Shown here piece after piece: positions 35,387 through 44,633 of a stretch of DNA of 64,000 nt; within the stretch, counting starts at the first letter, position 1; each line of letters starts with the position of its first letter. The translations under genes were made by a program, and so were the position numbers. This DNA comes from Arenibacter arenosicollis. Its GTDB lineage: Bacteria; Bacteroidota; Bacteroidia; Flavobacteriales; Flavobacteriaceae. Under the pieces are notes generated by a model. It was not told the origin of the DNA. It saw only the letters and a list, made by a program, of their open reading frames with translations, and searched no databases. Location: the NCBI RefSeq assembly GCF_014397245.1, contig NZ_JACLHY010000001.1:682001-746000 (forward strand), given 5' to 3'.

Positions 35387-36886
35387 TTATTTTATGAATT
35401 TACTCCTCAAGGCATCAGCTACTTTTCGGTCATTGGACAGTCTTTGAACCTTGTTCTGACCTCCTAATTTCCCAATGGATTGCATATAATCCTGAAAACC
35501 TCCATTTTTTATTTGGGTGATTTTAAGCTTTTGAAGTATTTTTCCTTCTATAAGGTCTAAATAATAACTGTTCTGCCGCTGTAAGGAATTATCCAACAAA
35601 TCGATGAATTTATTTATATCCGTTGGAGGATGTTCAAATTCAATCAACCATTCGTGATAGGGAAGTTCCTTTTCATCCGGATTAATCTGTGGTGCCACGG
35701 TAAACTCGTTTATCCGTGCGTCGGTACCCTCTATGGCCTGTCTCATAGCTTCCTCCACTTCTTTTCCTATAACGTGCTCACCAAAGGCGGAAATAAAATG
35801 CTTTATTCTACCGGAAACTATGATTTTATAGGGTTTTATAGAAATAAACTGAACGGTATCTCCTAAATTGTAACCCCACAAACCAGCGTTGGTCGAAATA
35901 ATCATAACATAGTTCACTCCCAGTTCCACCTCCTTAAGGGTAATCCGTTTGGGGCTCTTTACAAAGAATTCATCAGCTTTGACAAACTCATAAAAGATCC
36001 CGGAATTCAATAACAGGAGCATTCCCTTTTCTTTTTGCGAATTTTGGTAGGCGAAAAACCCCTCACTGGCCGGAAATAATTCTATGCTGTCTACTCTTCT
36101 CCCGATGAGGTTTTCAAACTTGGCTCGATAAGGTTCATAATTGACCCCACCATAAATAAAGAGTTGAAAATTTTTGAAAAGATCTCCTATTTTTTTATCC
36201 GTCTTGGCGTTGAGCTTTTCAAAGTACATTTGTACCCAAGAAGGTATACCGGCAATAACGGTCATGTTCTCGTTAACGGTTTCCTCTACAATCATATTCA
36301 CCTTAGTGTCCCAATCTTCCAAGCAATTGGTTTCCCAGCTTGGCAATCTATTTTTTTGGAGGTAGTTTGGGACATAGTGGGCGGATATTCCTGATAATCT
36401 GCCGATTTTGATTCCGTTTTTTTCCGACATTTCAGGACTCCCTTGTAAAAATATCATTTTTCCATCCACAAAATTTGCATTTCCGGTTTCATGGATGTAG
36501 TTTAAAATGGCATTTCGTGAAGCTTCAATCTGGTATTTTATGGATTCGTGGGTAATTGGTATGTATTTTACTCCGGAAGTAGTACCAGATGTTTTGGCAA
36601 AATAGGCCGGTTTGCCAGGCCATAAAACATCATTTTCACCAGCAACCACTTTTTCTACATATCCCTTTAATTCTTCGTAATCCCTTATAGGAACATGTTC
36701 TACAAAGTCGGTATGGTTTTGAATTTGCGAAAAATGGTGATCTTGGCCAAAGTTGGTATGTGCTGCCTTGGCTATGAGGGACCTGAATACTTTTTCTTGG
36801 GTTTCAATTGGGTTATTGACCCATTGGGCAGTTTTTCTTGCGATATTCCGTGCAAATATTTTTGCTGCAAATGATTTTAAACTCAT
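35387..36886 (-). CDS. GH3 auxin-responsive-promoter family protein (acyl-adenylate-forming)
   Basis: A 499-residue protein of the GH3 superfamily, a branch of the acyl-adenylating enzymes; bacterial members have no proven substrate. Visible motifs are the ATP-binding FAKTSGTTSGVKYIP (about 107-121), the second ATP motif YPASEG-like LFPASEGFFA (about 272-281), and the Tyr/Asp stretch VMIISTNAGLWGYNLGDTVQF (about 322-342 by ends). It probably conjugates a carboxylate to an amine or forms an adenylate. It begins 6 bases after the M23 peptidase gene, whose promoter it shares. Confidence 0.85.
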   Translation of the reverse strand: MSLKSFAAKIFARNIARKTAQWVNNPIETQEKVFRSLIAKAAHTNFGQDHHFSQIQNHTDFVEHVPIRDYEELKGYVEKVVAGENDVLWPGKPAYFAKTSGTTSGVKYIPITHESIKYQIEASRNAILNYIHETGNANFVDGKMIFLQGSPEMSEKNGIKIGRLSGISAHYVPNYLQKNRLPSWETNCLEDWDTKVNMIVEETVNENMTVIAGIPSWVQMYFEKLNAKTDKKIGDLFKNFQLFIYGGVNYEPYRAKFENLIGRRVDSIELFPASEGFFAYQNSQKEKGMLLLLNSGIFYEFVKADEFFVKSPKRITLKEVELGVNYVMIISTNAGLWGYNLGDTVQFISIKPYKIIVSGRIKHFISAFGEHVIGKEVEEAMRQAIEGTDARINEFTVAPQINPDEKELPYHEWLIEFEHPPTDINKFIDLLDNSLQRQNSYYLDLIEGKILQKLKITQIKNGGFQDYMQSIGKLGGQNKVQRLSNDRKVADALRSKFIK

Positions 36887-36892
36887 CTAATT

Positions 36893-37762
36893 TTATTTAA
36901 AATCTATAAAATCCAAGGGATTGATAGGGCTGCCGTTGCTCCAAAGCTCAAAGTGTAGATGCGGTCCGGTGGTTAACTCACCCGTATTTCCGACCGAAGC
37001 AATTACCTCCCCAGATCGGACCACATCGCCTTGGCCTTTATTTAATGCCCCGTTATGTTTGTAAACACTTAATAGTCCGTCCACGTGCTCCAGAATAATA
37101 ACATAGCCTGTTTCCGCCGTCCATTCAGCAAAAACAACGGTGCCATTGGCTACAGCTTTGATGGGACTGTCTTTTGGGGCAACAACATCTACTGCAAAAT
37201 GCTTGTTTTCGGCATCAAATCCTTGGGATAGGGATCCACTTAAAGGTGAAAAGAGGACTTGCCCTGGATTATTAATGTTTCTTTCAAACAGATTATATTT
37301 ATCCTCCAAAGCTACCTGTGCCCTTAACAAGGAATCTTCTTTTATTGGAGTTAAATCTATAGTGGAAGGATCTAGTTTGTACTGCTCAAATAGGGAATCC
37401 CTATTAATTTCATTATTCTCAATATCGCCACGTAACACTTTTCTGATATTATCTAAATACCTGTTGGTATAATTTAGGGTAGCTACCAAGGAATCCGTCC
37501 TATAGGTCAATTCTGTAGCTTGTCGCTTTAATTTTGTGGAAGAGTATCCTGGAATATATTCTCTTAAGGGTGTAAAAGCGATAAGTAGTATAGTGAAACC
37601 TATCAATCCAATAATAAAAAGTGATCCAGTAACAAAAACATTCATTCTACTTAATTTAAATGAAAGTTTTTCCTCAAAGGTACTTTCATTCAAAATTACT
37701 AGGCGATACTTGTGTAAGAGTTTCTGCTTAATTTCTTTTCTTTTCTTTACCTTTTTGGCCAT
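36893..37762 (-). CDS. M23 family metallopeptidase
   Basis: Envelope peptidoglycan hydrolase or its regulator. The 289-residue protein begins Met-Ala-Lys-Lys-Val-Lys-Lys-Arg-Lys-Glu and has one membrane helix at about 45-65. A coiled-coil-like stretch (about 80-150) follows, then a LytM domain with zinc ligands His and Asp in HFAVD and His in HLHFELW near the C-terminus. ATG 37762 is used because the upstream start at 37771 would lie inside the -7 element. Operon with the GH3-family gene. Confidence 0.92.
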   Translation of the reverse strand: MAKKVKKRKEIKQKLLHKYRLVILNESTFEEKLSFKLSRMNVFVTGSLFIIGLIGFTILLIAFTPLREYIPGYSSTKLKRQATELTYRTDSLVATLNYTNRYLDNIRKVLRGDIENNEINRDSLFEQYKLDPSTIDLTPIKEDSLLRAQVALEDKYNLFERNINNPGQVLFSPLSGSLSQGFDAENKHFAVDVVAPKDSPIKAVANGTVVFAEWTAETGYVIILEHVDGLLSVYKHNGALNKGQGDVVRSGEVIASVGNTGELTTGPHLHFELWSNGSPINPLDFIDFK

Positions 37763-37768
37763 AATGAA

Positions 37769-37776
37769 CAAAGATA
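37769..37776 (-). promoter_or_regulatory. -7 element for the M23 peptidase gene
   Basis: Reads TATCTTTG on the minus strand, only 6 bases before the ATG at 37762, implying a leaderless or near-leaderless mRNA. Confidence 0.5.
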
Positions 37777-37931
37777 AGGTTAGTATTTAAATTTAATTCC
37801 TTTATTATTAAATTTGATATTCAGCACTTATTTCGCTGCAAAAGTATCTATTAGCAAAATATATTCTAATTTAGAATAATTAAAATATATTTTAGTCGTT
37901 AAAATTAACAGCATTCTAACATCTTTTTTAG

Positions 37932-37939
37932 TACATTTG
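37932..37939 (+). promoter_or_regulatory. -7 element for tatA
   Basis: TACATTTG, an exact TAnnTTTG, 21 bases upstream of the ATG at 37961. It overlaps the ATG-like alternative start at 37937, which supports the downstream start. Confidence 0.55.
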
Positions 37940-37960
37940 TTACTCTTAAATCATTATACT

Positions 37961-38146
37961 ATGATAACTTTAAACACATTTTTAGTCATTGGTCCAATGC
38001 AAATAGCCTTGGTTGTGGCGATTGTCTTATTATTATTTGGAGGAAAGAAGATTCCAGAATTGATGCGTGGATTGGGAAGCGGAATCAAAGAATTTAAAGA
38101 TGCTTCCAAGGATGACGATAAATTGGAAGACAAAAAAGAGAAGTAA
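37961..38146 (+). CDS. tatA: Twin-arginine translocase subunit TatA/TatE family
   Basis: A 61-residue protein: short N-terminus, Gly-Pro-Met-Gln, one membrane helix (about 11-27), then the amphipathic [20 protein letters not shown] signature (about 27-46) and a charged tail. It forms the pore of the Tat pathway for folded proteins. It stands alone, without tatB or tatC next to it. ATG 37961 fits the family and the promoter; the start at 37937 would add eight residues. Confidence 0.93.
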   Translation: MITLNTFLVIGPMQIALVVAIVLLLFGGKKIPELMRGLGSGIKEFKDASKDDDKLEDKKEK

Positions 38147-38165
38147 TAGCTTTATATCATAATAT

Positions 38166-38197
38166 AAAAAGCACTCCTAATACGAGTGTTTTTTTTT
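38166..38197 (+). terminator. Terminator of tatA
   Basis: Hairpin CACTC/GAGTG, loop CTAATAC, extended by A-T pairs, followed by nine T. Confidence 0.7.
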
Positions 38198-38362
38198 GTT
38201 CAATTATCGCCGTTGTAAGCGAATGTATCCAACACTACACTTCATCGATGAGGTCTATCTTTCATTGACGTCTCCTTTGTCATCTTCTGCCCAATTTAAG
38301 AAGTGAAACAACACAATATCGTCATTTCACCACGGTAAAGTCTATACACACAACAATATAAA

Positions 38363-38391
38363 TTGTCTTTTTGGGTTAAGTATTAGTTTTG
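38363..38391 (+). promoter_or_regulatory. Promoter of the T9SS surface-protein operon
   Basis: TTG at 38363-38365, an 18-base spacer, then TAGTTTTG at 38384-38391. It predicts a 5' leader of about 80 bases before the ATG at 38477. Confidence 0.5.
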
Positions 38392-38476
38392 TTCATGTAT
38401 CCCATTTTATATGGGCTATTGCATAAAATTTTAAAAAAATCCCCCCATAGGGTTATTCCTATGTAAAAAAATATTA

Positions 38477-41400
38477 ATGAGGCATACTTTACGCAATCGC
38501 ATCTCGTGTTTTTGTTGTTCTATCCTACTATTTGGTGTCGTTGATGTTTCCGCACAATCTGGTGTTGGAGGAAATTTTGGTGTTGAGGCAAACCTATATT
38601 CGGGGGAGCCGAACGCAGGAAATGACGATTGGTTTACCGGGAATTCTGGATTGGGTGTCATTGACGAAAGTAATTTAGTTTCTTTTCAGGGAATAATAAA
38701 TTCCGGACAGAATACAGTTTTTCAGGCTTCCATGGGGAAGCCCAATTACAGTACCCAAAACGGGAGACTTTGGTATGGGGCTAATTTTGGGCATGATTAT
38801 ATTGCTGAAGAAAATGATAAGACTGCCTTTTCCCAGGGGCGAAATGGTGACAACCCTGCCAATTGGCAAGTAAAACCGTCCAAAATTTCAAAAAAGGCTG
38901 ATATAGTTGATTCCTTTGTACATGTTCGAAGGGATGGAAGGAATTTAACTGATGACCTATGGGTGACCATGGCAGTTAGTACTTCGGATAATGGGGGAGC
39001 CCACTATACGGATGTAGAATTTTATATTGAAGAAATACAATTGGTTGGAAATTCCTTTTCCAACTTTGGCCAGGAAGAAGGTCATACTGCCTGGCAATTT
39101 GATAATGATGGAAAGGTTACAACAATTGGAGACCTTGATGTTGGATTCGACTATTCGGGATCTAGCTTAATGAGTTTGGATGTTAGAATTTGGATATCCC
39201 GGGAGGATTATTTGGCCAATACGGGATTTACCTATAATAGTTTTGACGGGGAAAGCGGCAGTTCTGTATATGGATATGCACATGTAGACTATGGTCAAAA
39301 TTCCTTCAGTAAAATAAATAATGCTTCCACAACCGCTCCGCCATGGGGTACTTATAACGATGATTTAACTCCTTCCTCTACCTACGGTAAAGAAGCTTTA
39401 GCCGAGGTTGGACTTAATTTTACCGGTTTGGGTTTTGATCCAGCAGTGATATTTGGATTGGATGTTCCAAGTTATTTTCCTTATAGTGCGGTTTTGATAA
39501 AAACAAGGGGCTCTTCTTCATTCAGTTCTGGACTAGTAGATTTTGCTGGACCGTATCCTTTCTTGGGAACGGCATATGAAGGGCAATTGGACACTAGTAT
39601 TCTCAGACCGATTAATTTTGACAGTTGTATGGCTGAGCAAACCATGGCATTGGAGGCCAATTTCAAATCTTCATCGGCGCTCTATTACTGGGAATCGGTA
39701 ACTCCTGGTATTACTTTTCCCGATGGAAGTACTTCAAAGGAAGGCGTAGGTCTAGATTTGATAGATATTGAAAGCCCTGGAACCTATAGATTAAATATTG
39801 CATCATGTTCTGGTTGTTCCCCAGATCCTTCAAAGGCAACGAGCATCACGGTTTATGCCAGTCCTTGTGCCAATGATGACCAAGAGCAGGTAACCCGAAA
39901 TAAGTCGGTCGTTATTCAAGTATTGGATAATGATATAGACCTCGACAACAATATCAATATAAATTCTATTAGCAATGCAGGACTTTTACAATCTGCCAAT
40001 GGCACGGTAACTATATCCACCGCCACCGCTGAGATAATGTACACCCCAAATCCTGGATATTTAGGTACAGATACCTTTGAATATAAAATTTGTGATACGG
40101 ACGGACTTTGTGATGTTGGATTGGTGACCGTTGAGACTTTTGAGGAGATACCACCGCCATTTATTGACTCGGATAATGACGGTATTCTCGACCGTTCGGA
40201 TCTGGATGATGACAATGATGGTATTCCGGATATTGAGGAGCTAAATACTGTAATCGCTAATTCGCAACCACAATGTGGAGGGGAAACAACTTTAGATTTC
40301 AGTGCCAACGCAGTGTTGCTTTCCGGGACGCCCTTGCAACAAGGTGCGGTATATAGAATTCCGAATGTTACCTCAGGAACCGATGCCTTGATTACTATTG
40401 TACAGATTTATAATGCCACGGTAACCGAAATCGACAACAATAGTATGGCAAAAGAAGCCTTTAGGCCTTATACGGCTTTTAATTTTGCCAATAAAGACGA
40501 TCAAGGGCTTATAGAATATAAGATTCGTTTTGTGACTTCAGGGGGTTCAAATCCAGTGGTACTCGATAAAATCTTTATGAATTTTAATGATATTGATGGC
40601 ACCCATCAATATGGTGAACAGACTTGGAGCTACAACCCCACGAGTTATGTAATTTCAAGTCCAACCGAATTGACAATGTCTACCGACGGAAAATGGGTAA
40701 TAGGTACCGCTGGTACTACTACCTATCCTACTGGAAGTAATATTGTACCTCAAGTTAATTTTGGGGTAGATTATAATTCAAGATCGGAAATTTCTATCCG
40801 TGTAGGTGCTGTGGCAAGGGTTGCTGGTGCTTTCTCTACTCAAAGACAACATAATATAGAATTTGGTTGCGTTACCAACTATATTGATCCCAGAATTTAT
40901 GGATTGGATAACGATTGGGATGGAGTAACCAACCAATTGGATCTTGATGTTGATAACGACGGTATATATGATGCTGTAGAAGCTGGGCACAACCAAACCC
41001 ATACCAACGGGGTTGTTGATGGGCCCTATGGCCTTAACGGTTTGGCAGACAGCGTAGAATCAGCTTTAGACAATGGCGTCATCAACTATGTTGTAAATAA
41101 TACTGATGGTACTACCGGACCGGATTATATGGATACAGACAGTGATGATGACGGTTGTAGTGATGCCAATGAAGCCTATAATAATCCTAATTCAGATCAA
41201 GGGGACAATCCATTTTACGGATTAGGAACCCCACCCAAAATCAATTCCAATGGAATAGTAATGGCTGCAACCTATCCCGTCCCAGCCGATGTGGATGGTA
41301 ATGGAGTATTTGAATTTCAAGAAAATACCGCTCCGTATATCGTGACCCAGCCTATTGATAAATCCATATGTCCTGGGAATGATGCTTCGTTTTCAGTTGT

Positions 41401-43666
41401 AGCTGCCAATACGGATACATACCAATGGCAATGGTTAAATGGTTCTGTATGGGAAGATCTTTTGGAGAGTGGAACATACAGTGGGACAAAAACCAATGTT
41501 CTTGATATTACCAATGCTTTATTGGGCGATAACGGAAATTCGTATAGAGTAGTTATTGGCAACGCTACCCATATCTGTCCTGTGGACGCTTCAACCCCAG
41601 TAAAATTAAACGTATTATCTCCGCCAAGTGTAGTTGCCAATGCCTCGGCCACTGCGGTAAATGCAGGGGAAACTGTTGTTTTGACAGGTGCGGGTGCGGA
41701 TAGTTACATTTGGGACAATGGAGCCTCTGATGGAGCTCCCATCCCTATATTCTCCACCACTGTTTTCACGGTGGTAGGCACAGATGCCAATGGTTGCGAG
41801 GGTAGGGACACGATCACTATTGTCGTCAATGGCATGTCCGACCTTAGTCTGACGAAAATTGCTGACATTCCCAATCCCAATATTGGCGAGAAAATAATGT
41901 TCTCTTTAACGCTGACCAACAACGGTCCGGAGGAGGCAACAAATGTTATAGTAGAGGATCAAATTCCTGTTGGTTACACCATAAATGCTATAAATGATGG
42001 TGGTGTGCTAAATGGTAATAGTATTAGCTGGACTCTTCCAAGTATTGCTATGGGCACTCAGGTCCTTACTTACGAGCTTATAGTAAACGCGCCCACAGGA
42101 GCGGTGGATGAATATAAAAATATTGCTCAGATAACATCAGTGGATCAAATCGATCCCGATTCAAGTCCCAATAATGATGATAATGACCAGAGTGAAGATG
42201 ATGAGGACAGTCATACGATTCCAACACCAACCGTAGACTTAAATGTTAGTAAGACGGTAGACAAACTGGAAACATTTGTTGGCGAAACAGTGACATTTAC
42301 TATAGACGTAGTAAATAATGGCAACTATAGTGCGTCCAATATTATTATTCAGGATATACTTCCGTCAGGCTATGACCTAATAACTGCCAATAGCAATAAT
42401 GGTAGTTACAATGCCTCAAGTTCATTATGGGAAATTCCTTTCATTGATATTGCCGGAACAGCTACTTTGCAAATGTTAGTTACCGTATTAAATTCCGGTG
42501 ATTATACGAACATTGCCAAACTGGTTAAAGTGGATCAATTGGATTCGGAAACTGCTAATGATCAGGATGAGGCCTATGTTTCGGTTGTCCCCATGGCAGA
42601 TATTAGCTTAAAGAAAACGGTTAATAATAATATGCCCAATGTTGGGGAAGAAGTGGTTTATACTTTGACAGTCACCAATGATGGACCGGATACTGCCACC
42701 AATTTGCAAATAACCGATATACTTCCCTTTGGAATTACCGTTGGCAATATTAACGACGGTGGTGTATTAAATGGAAATACGATTATCTGGAACGTTCCAA
42801 ACTTGGAGATTGGATCCATAGCCCTCACTTATGAGGGGACCATTAATATCCCACAAGGAGTTAATGGAGAATACAAGAATATAGCTCAAATAACCAATGT
42901 GGATCAATTGGACATGGATTCCGCTCCCAACAATGACGATAATGATCAAAGCGAGGATGATGAGGACAGTCACACAGTTGGTACGCCTATTGTGGATTTG
43001 GAAACTTTCAAAACGGTAGTACCGCAAGAAGGTTATATAGGGGATGAGGTTGTATTTACTGTTAGGGTTATAAACCATGGACCATATGTAGCCTCCCATT
43101 TGGGAATAACAGAGGAGCTGCCAGCGGGATATGATTATATTTCCTCAGAAACGGATAATGGTACTTATGATCCAACTATGGGTATTTGGACTATGGATAC
43201 TTTAGGAATTGAAGAAAGTTCAACACTGGAAATCAAAGCTACTATAACCGAATTGGATGATTATGTAAATGTAGCAACTCTAGCTTATGTTGATCAGTTG
43301 GATTTTAGACCTAACAACGACTCTTCTATGGCGAGTATTACCCTCATCGATTTGGAGGTAAAGGAAATAGATGAGGATTGTATGGTAATTTTTAATGAAT
43401 TTTCGCCGAACAACGACGGATTGAACGATGTCTTCTTTATTGAGTGTATAGAAAGTTATCCAAATAATTACCTGCAGATTTTCAACCGTTGGGGCAAAAG
43501 AGTTTTTGAAACCAAAGGATATAAAAATGATTGGCATGGAACAGTATCCAAGACCAATTATATTGGTTCTGATAATAATTTACCGGTAGGCACCTATTTT
43601 TATCTCTTGGATTTTGGGGACGGTGTAAGACCGGTTAAAAGTGGATGGCTATACATTAGCCGATAA
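38477..43666 (+). CDS. Giant T9SS-secreted surface protein with DUF11 repeats and type B sorting domain
   Basis: A 1729-residue exported protein. Signal peptide about 1-26; an N-terminal beta-rich region to about 460; a Big_9/cadherin-like domain (about 465-553); thrombospondin type 3-like calcium-binding repeats (DSDNDGILDRSDLDDDNDG near 562, again near 810 and 885); an Ig-like domain (about 951-1040); a second Ig/PKD-like domain (about 1053-1118). Four DUF11 repeats (about 1121-1625) precede the gliding-motility-associated C-terminal domain (type B, about 1631-1729: FSPNNDGLNDVF, IFNRWGKRVFE, GTYFYLLDF). It probably forms a surface adhesin secreted by T9SS and heads an operon with a PorP/SprF gene. 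Confidence 0.9.
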   Translation: MRHTLRNRISCFCCSILLFGVVDVSAQSGVGGNFGVEANLYSGEPNAGNDDWFTGNSGLGVIDESNLVSFQGIINSGQNTVFQASMGKPNYSTQNGRLWYGANFGHDYIAEENDKTAFSQGRNGDNPANWQVKPSKISKKADIVDSFVHVRRDGRNLTDDLWVTMAVSTSDNGGAHYTDVEFYIEEIQLVGNSFSNFGQEEGHTAWQFDNDGKVTTIGDLDVGFDYSGSSLMSLDVRIWISREDYLANTGFTYNSFDGESGSSVYGYAHVDYGQNSFSKINNASTTAPPWGTYNDDLTPSSTYGKEALAEVGLNFTGLGFDPAVIFGLDVPSYFPYSAVLIKTRGSSSFSSGLVDFAGPYPFLGTAYEGQLDTSILRPINFDSCMAEQTMALEANFKSSSALYYWESVTPGITFPDGSTSKEGVGLDLIDIESPGTYRLNIASCSGCSPDPSKATSITVYASPCANDDQEQVTRNKSVVIQVLDNDIDLDNNININSISNAGLLQSANGTVTISTATAEIMYTPNPGYLGTDTFEYKICDTDGLCDVGLVTVETFEEIPPPFIDSDNDGILDRSDLDDDNDGIPDIEELNTVIANSQPQCGGETTLDFSANAVLLSGTPLQQGAVYRIPNVTSGTDALITIVQIYNATVTEIDNNSMAKEAFRPYTAFNFANKDDQGLIEYKIRFVTSGGSNPVVLDKIFMNFNDIDGTHQYGEQTWSYNPTSYVISSPTELTMSTDGKWVIGTAGTTTYPTGSNIVPQVNFGVDYNSRSEISIRVGAVARVAGAFSTQRQHNIEFGCVTNYIDPRIYGLDNDWDGVTNQLDLDVDNDGIYDAVEAGHNQTHTNGVVDGPYGLNGLADSVESALDNGVINYVVNNTDGTTGPDYMDTDSDDDGCSDANEAYNNPNSDQGDNPFYGLGTPPKINSNGIVMAATYPVPADVDGNGVFEFQENTAPYIVTQPIDKSICPGNDASFSVVAANTDTYQWQWLNGSVWEDLLESGTYSGTKTNVLDITNALLGDNGNSYRVVIGNATHICPVDASTPVKLNVLSPPSVVANASATAVNAGETVVLTGAGADSYIWDNGASDGAPIPIFSTTVFTVVGTDANGCEGRDTITIVVNGMSDLSLTKIADIPNPNIGEKIMFSLTLTNNGPEEATNVIVEDQIPVGYTINAINDGGVLNGNSISWTLPSIAMGTQVLTYELIVNAPTGAVDEYKNIAQITSVDQIDPDSSPNNDDNDQSEDDEDSHTIPTPTVDLNVSKTVDKLETFVGETVTFTIDVVNNGNYSASNIIIQDILPSGYDLITANSNNGSYNASSSLWEIPFIDIAGTATLQMLVTVLNSGDYTNIAKLVKVDQLDSETANDQDEAYVSVVPMADISLKKTVNNNMPNVGEEVVYTLTVTNDGPDTATNLQITDILPFGITVGNINDGGVLNGNTIIWNVPNLEIGSIALTYEGTINIPQGVNGEYKNIAQITNVDQLDMDSAPNNDDNDQSEDDEDSHTVGTPIVDLETFKTVVPQEGYIGDEVVFTVRVINHGPYVASHLGITEELPAGYDYISSETDNGTYDPTMGIWTMDTLGIEESSTLEIKATITELDDYVNVATLAYVDQLDFRPNNDSSMASITLIDLEVKEIDEDCMVIFNEFSPNNDGLNDVFFIECIESYPNNYLQIFNRWGKRVFETKGYKNDWHGTVSKTNYIGSDNNLPVGTYFYLLDFGDGVRPVKSGWLYISR

Positions 43667-43702
43667 TTTGAAGATTAATTGTAATACGAAAAATAGTTTT
43701 TA

Positions 43703-44623
43703 ATGGTTTCCCCCAACATAAGATTTTTAGTACTCCTTTTCTTGCCAATGTTCTATGTGAGCTTTGGACAACAAGAGCCACAGTATACCCATTACAACTT
43801 CAATACGATGACCGTAAATGCGGGTTATACAGGTTCCCGCGGCCATTTGACCATTTTGTCGCTTTATAGAAGTCAATGGGCGGGTATAGAGGGCGCGCCA
43901 AGCACCATAACGTTCGGTATAGAATCTCCTATTGGATTATTTGACGGGCTCGGACTCTCCATTATACACGATGAATTGGGGCCGTCCCAAGAAACCTATA
44001 TGGATGGGAACTACGCCCATAATTTAATACTTAATCGAAATGGCGATAGACTTTCACTTGGGTTAAAGGCTGGAATAAAATTTATGAGCCTGGATTGGTC
44101 CAAGGGGCGGTATAGGGAGCCCGAAGCAGCATTTAATGAGAATATCAACAGTAGGGTTCTTCCCACCATTGGAGCCGGACTTTTTTATTATACCAACAGG
44201 TATTACTTTGGTGTTTCAACCCCTAATATATTGACTGGTAAGCATTATGATGCCATAGCGGAATCTGAAGCTTCCGACCTTGTTCATCTTTATTTAATAG
44301 GTGGTTATGTCTTTGATTTAACACCCGATTTAAAATTTAAGCCATCCTTTTTTGTAAAGAATGTTGTAGGAGGTACTGTGTCCATTGATGCTTCGATCAA
44401 CTTCCTGACATACGAAACTTTAAATTTGGGCGTTAACTATAGACTAGAGGATTCTTTGAGTGCTCTTATCGGTTTTCAAATCAATACAAAAATCAATATG
44501 GGGTATGCCTATGATTACAGTATTAACCAACTAAATAATTACAATTCGGGAACCCATGAGATATTTTTTAGATATCAATTGATTTCAAAAGACAAAAAGC
44601 TCAAATCCCCTAGATTTTTCTAA
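43703..44623 (+). CDS. PorP/SprF family type IX secretion membrane protein
   Basis: A 306-residue outer-membrane protein: signal peptide about 1-22, then a beta-barrel with QYTHYNFNTMTVNAGYTGSRG-type PorP/SprF N-terminal signature (about 26-46 by ends) and RSQWAGIEGAPSTITFG (about 54-70). In Flavobacterium johnsoniae SprF is needed for secretion of the type B substrate SprB; a dedicated PorP/SprF next to a type B substrate is a recurring arrangement. I infer it helps export or attach the 1729-residue protein encoded just upstream (36-base gap). Confidence 0.92.
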   Translation: MVSPNIRFLVLLFLPMFYVSFGQQEPQYTHYNFNTMTVNAGYTGSRGHLTILSLYRSQWAGIEGAPSTITFGIESPIGLFDGLGLSIIHDELGPSQETYMDGNYAHNLILNRNGDRLSLGLKAGIKFMSLDWSKGRYREPEAAFNENINSRVLPTIGAGLFYYTNRYYFGVSTPNILTGKHYDAIAESEASDLVHLYLIGGYVFDLTPDLKFKPSFFVKNVVGGTVSIDASINFLTYETLNLGVNYRLEDSLSALIGFQINTKINMGYAYDYSINQLNNYNSGTHEIFFRYQLISKDKKLKSPRFF

Positions 44624-44633
44624 TTAAACAACC

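Larger units (their letters stand above)
38147..38476. other. 330-base gap between tatA and the surface-protein operon
   Basis: Contains the tatA terminator (38166-38197) and a promoter (38363-38391) for the following operon. The middle shows no gene or clear RNA structure. Confidence 0.6.
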
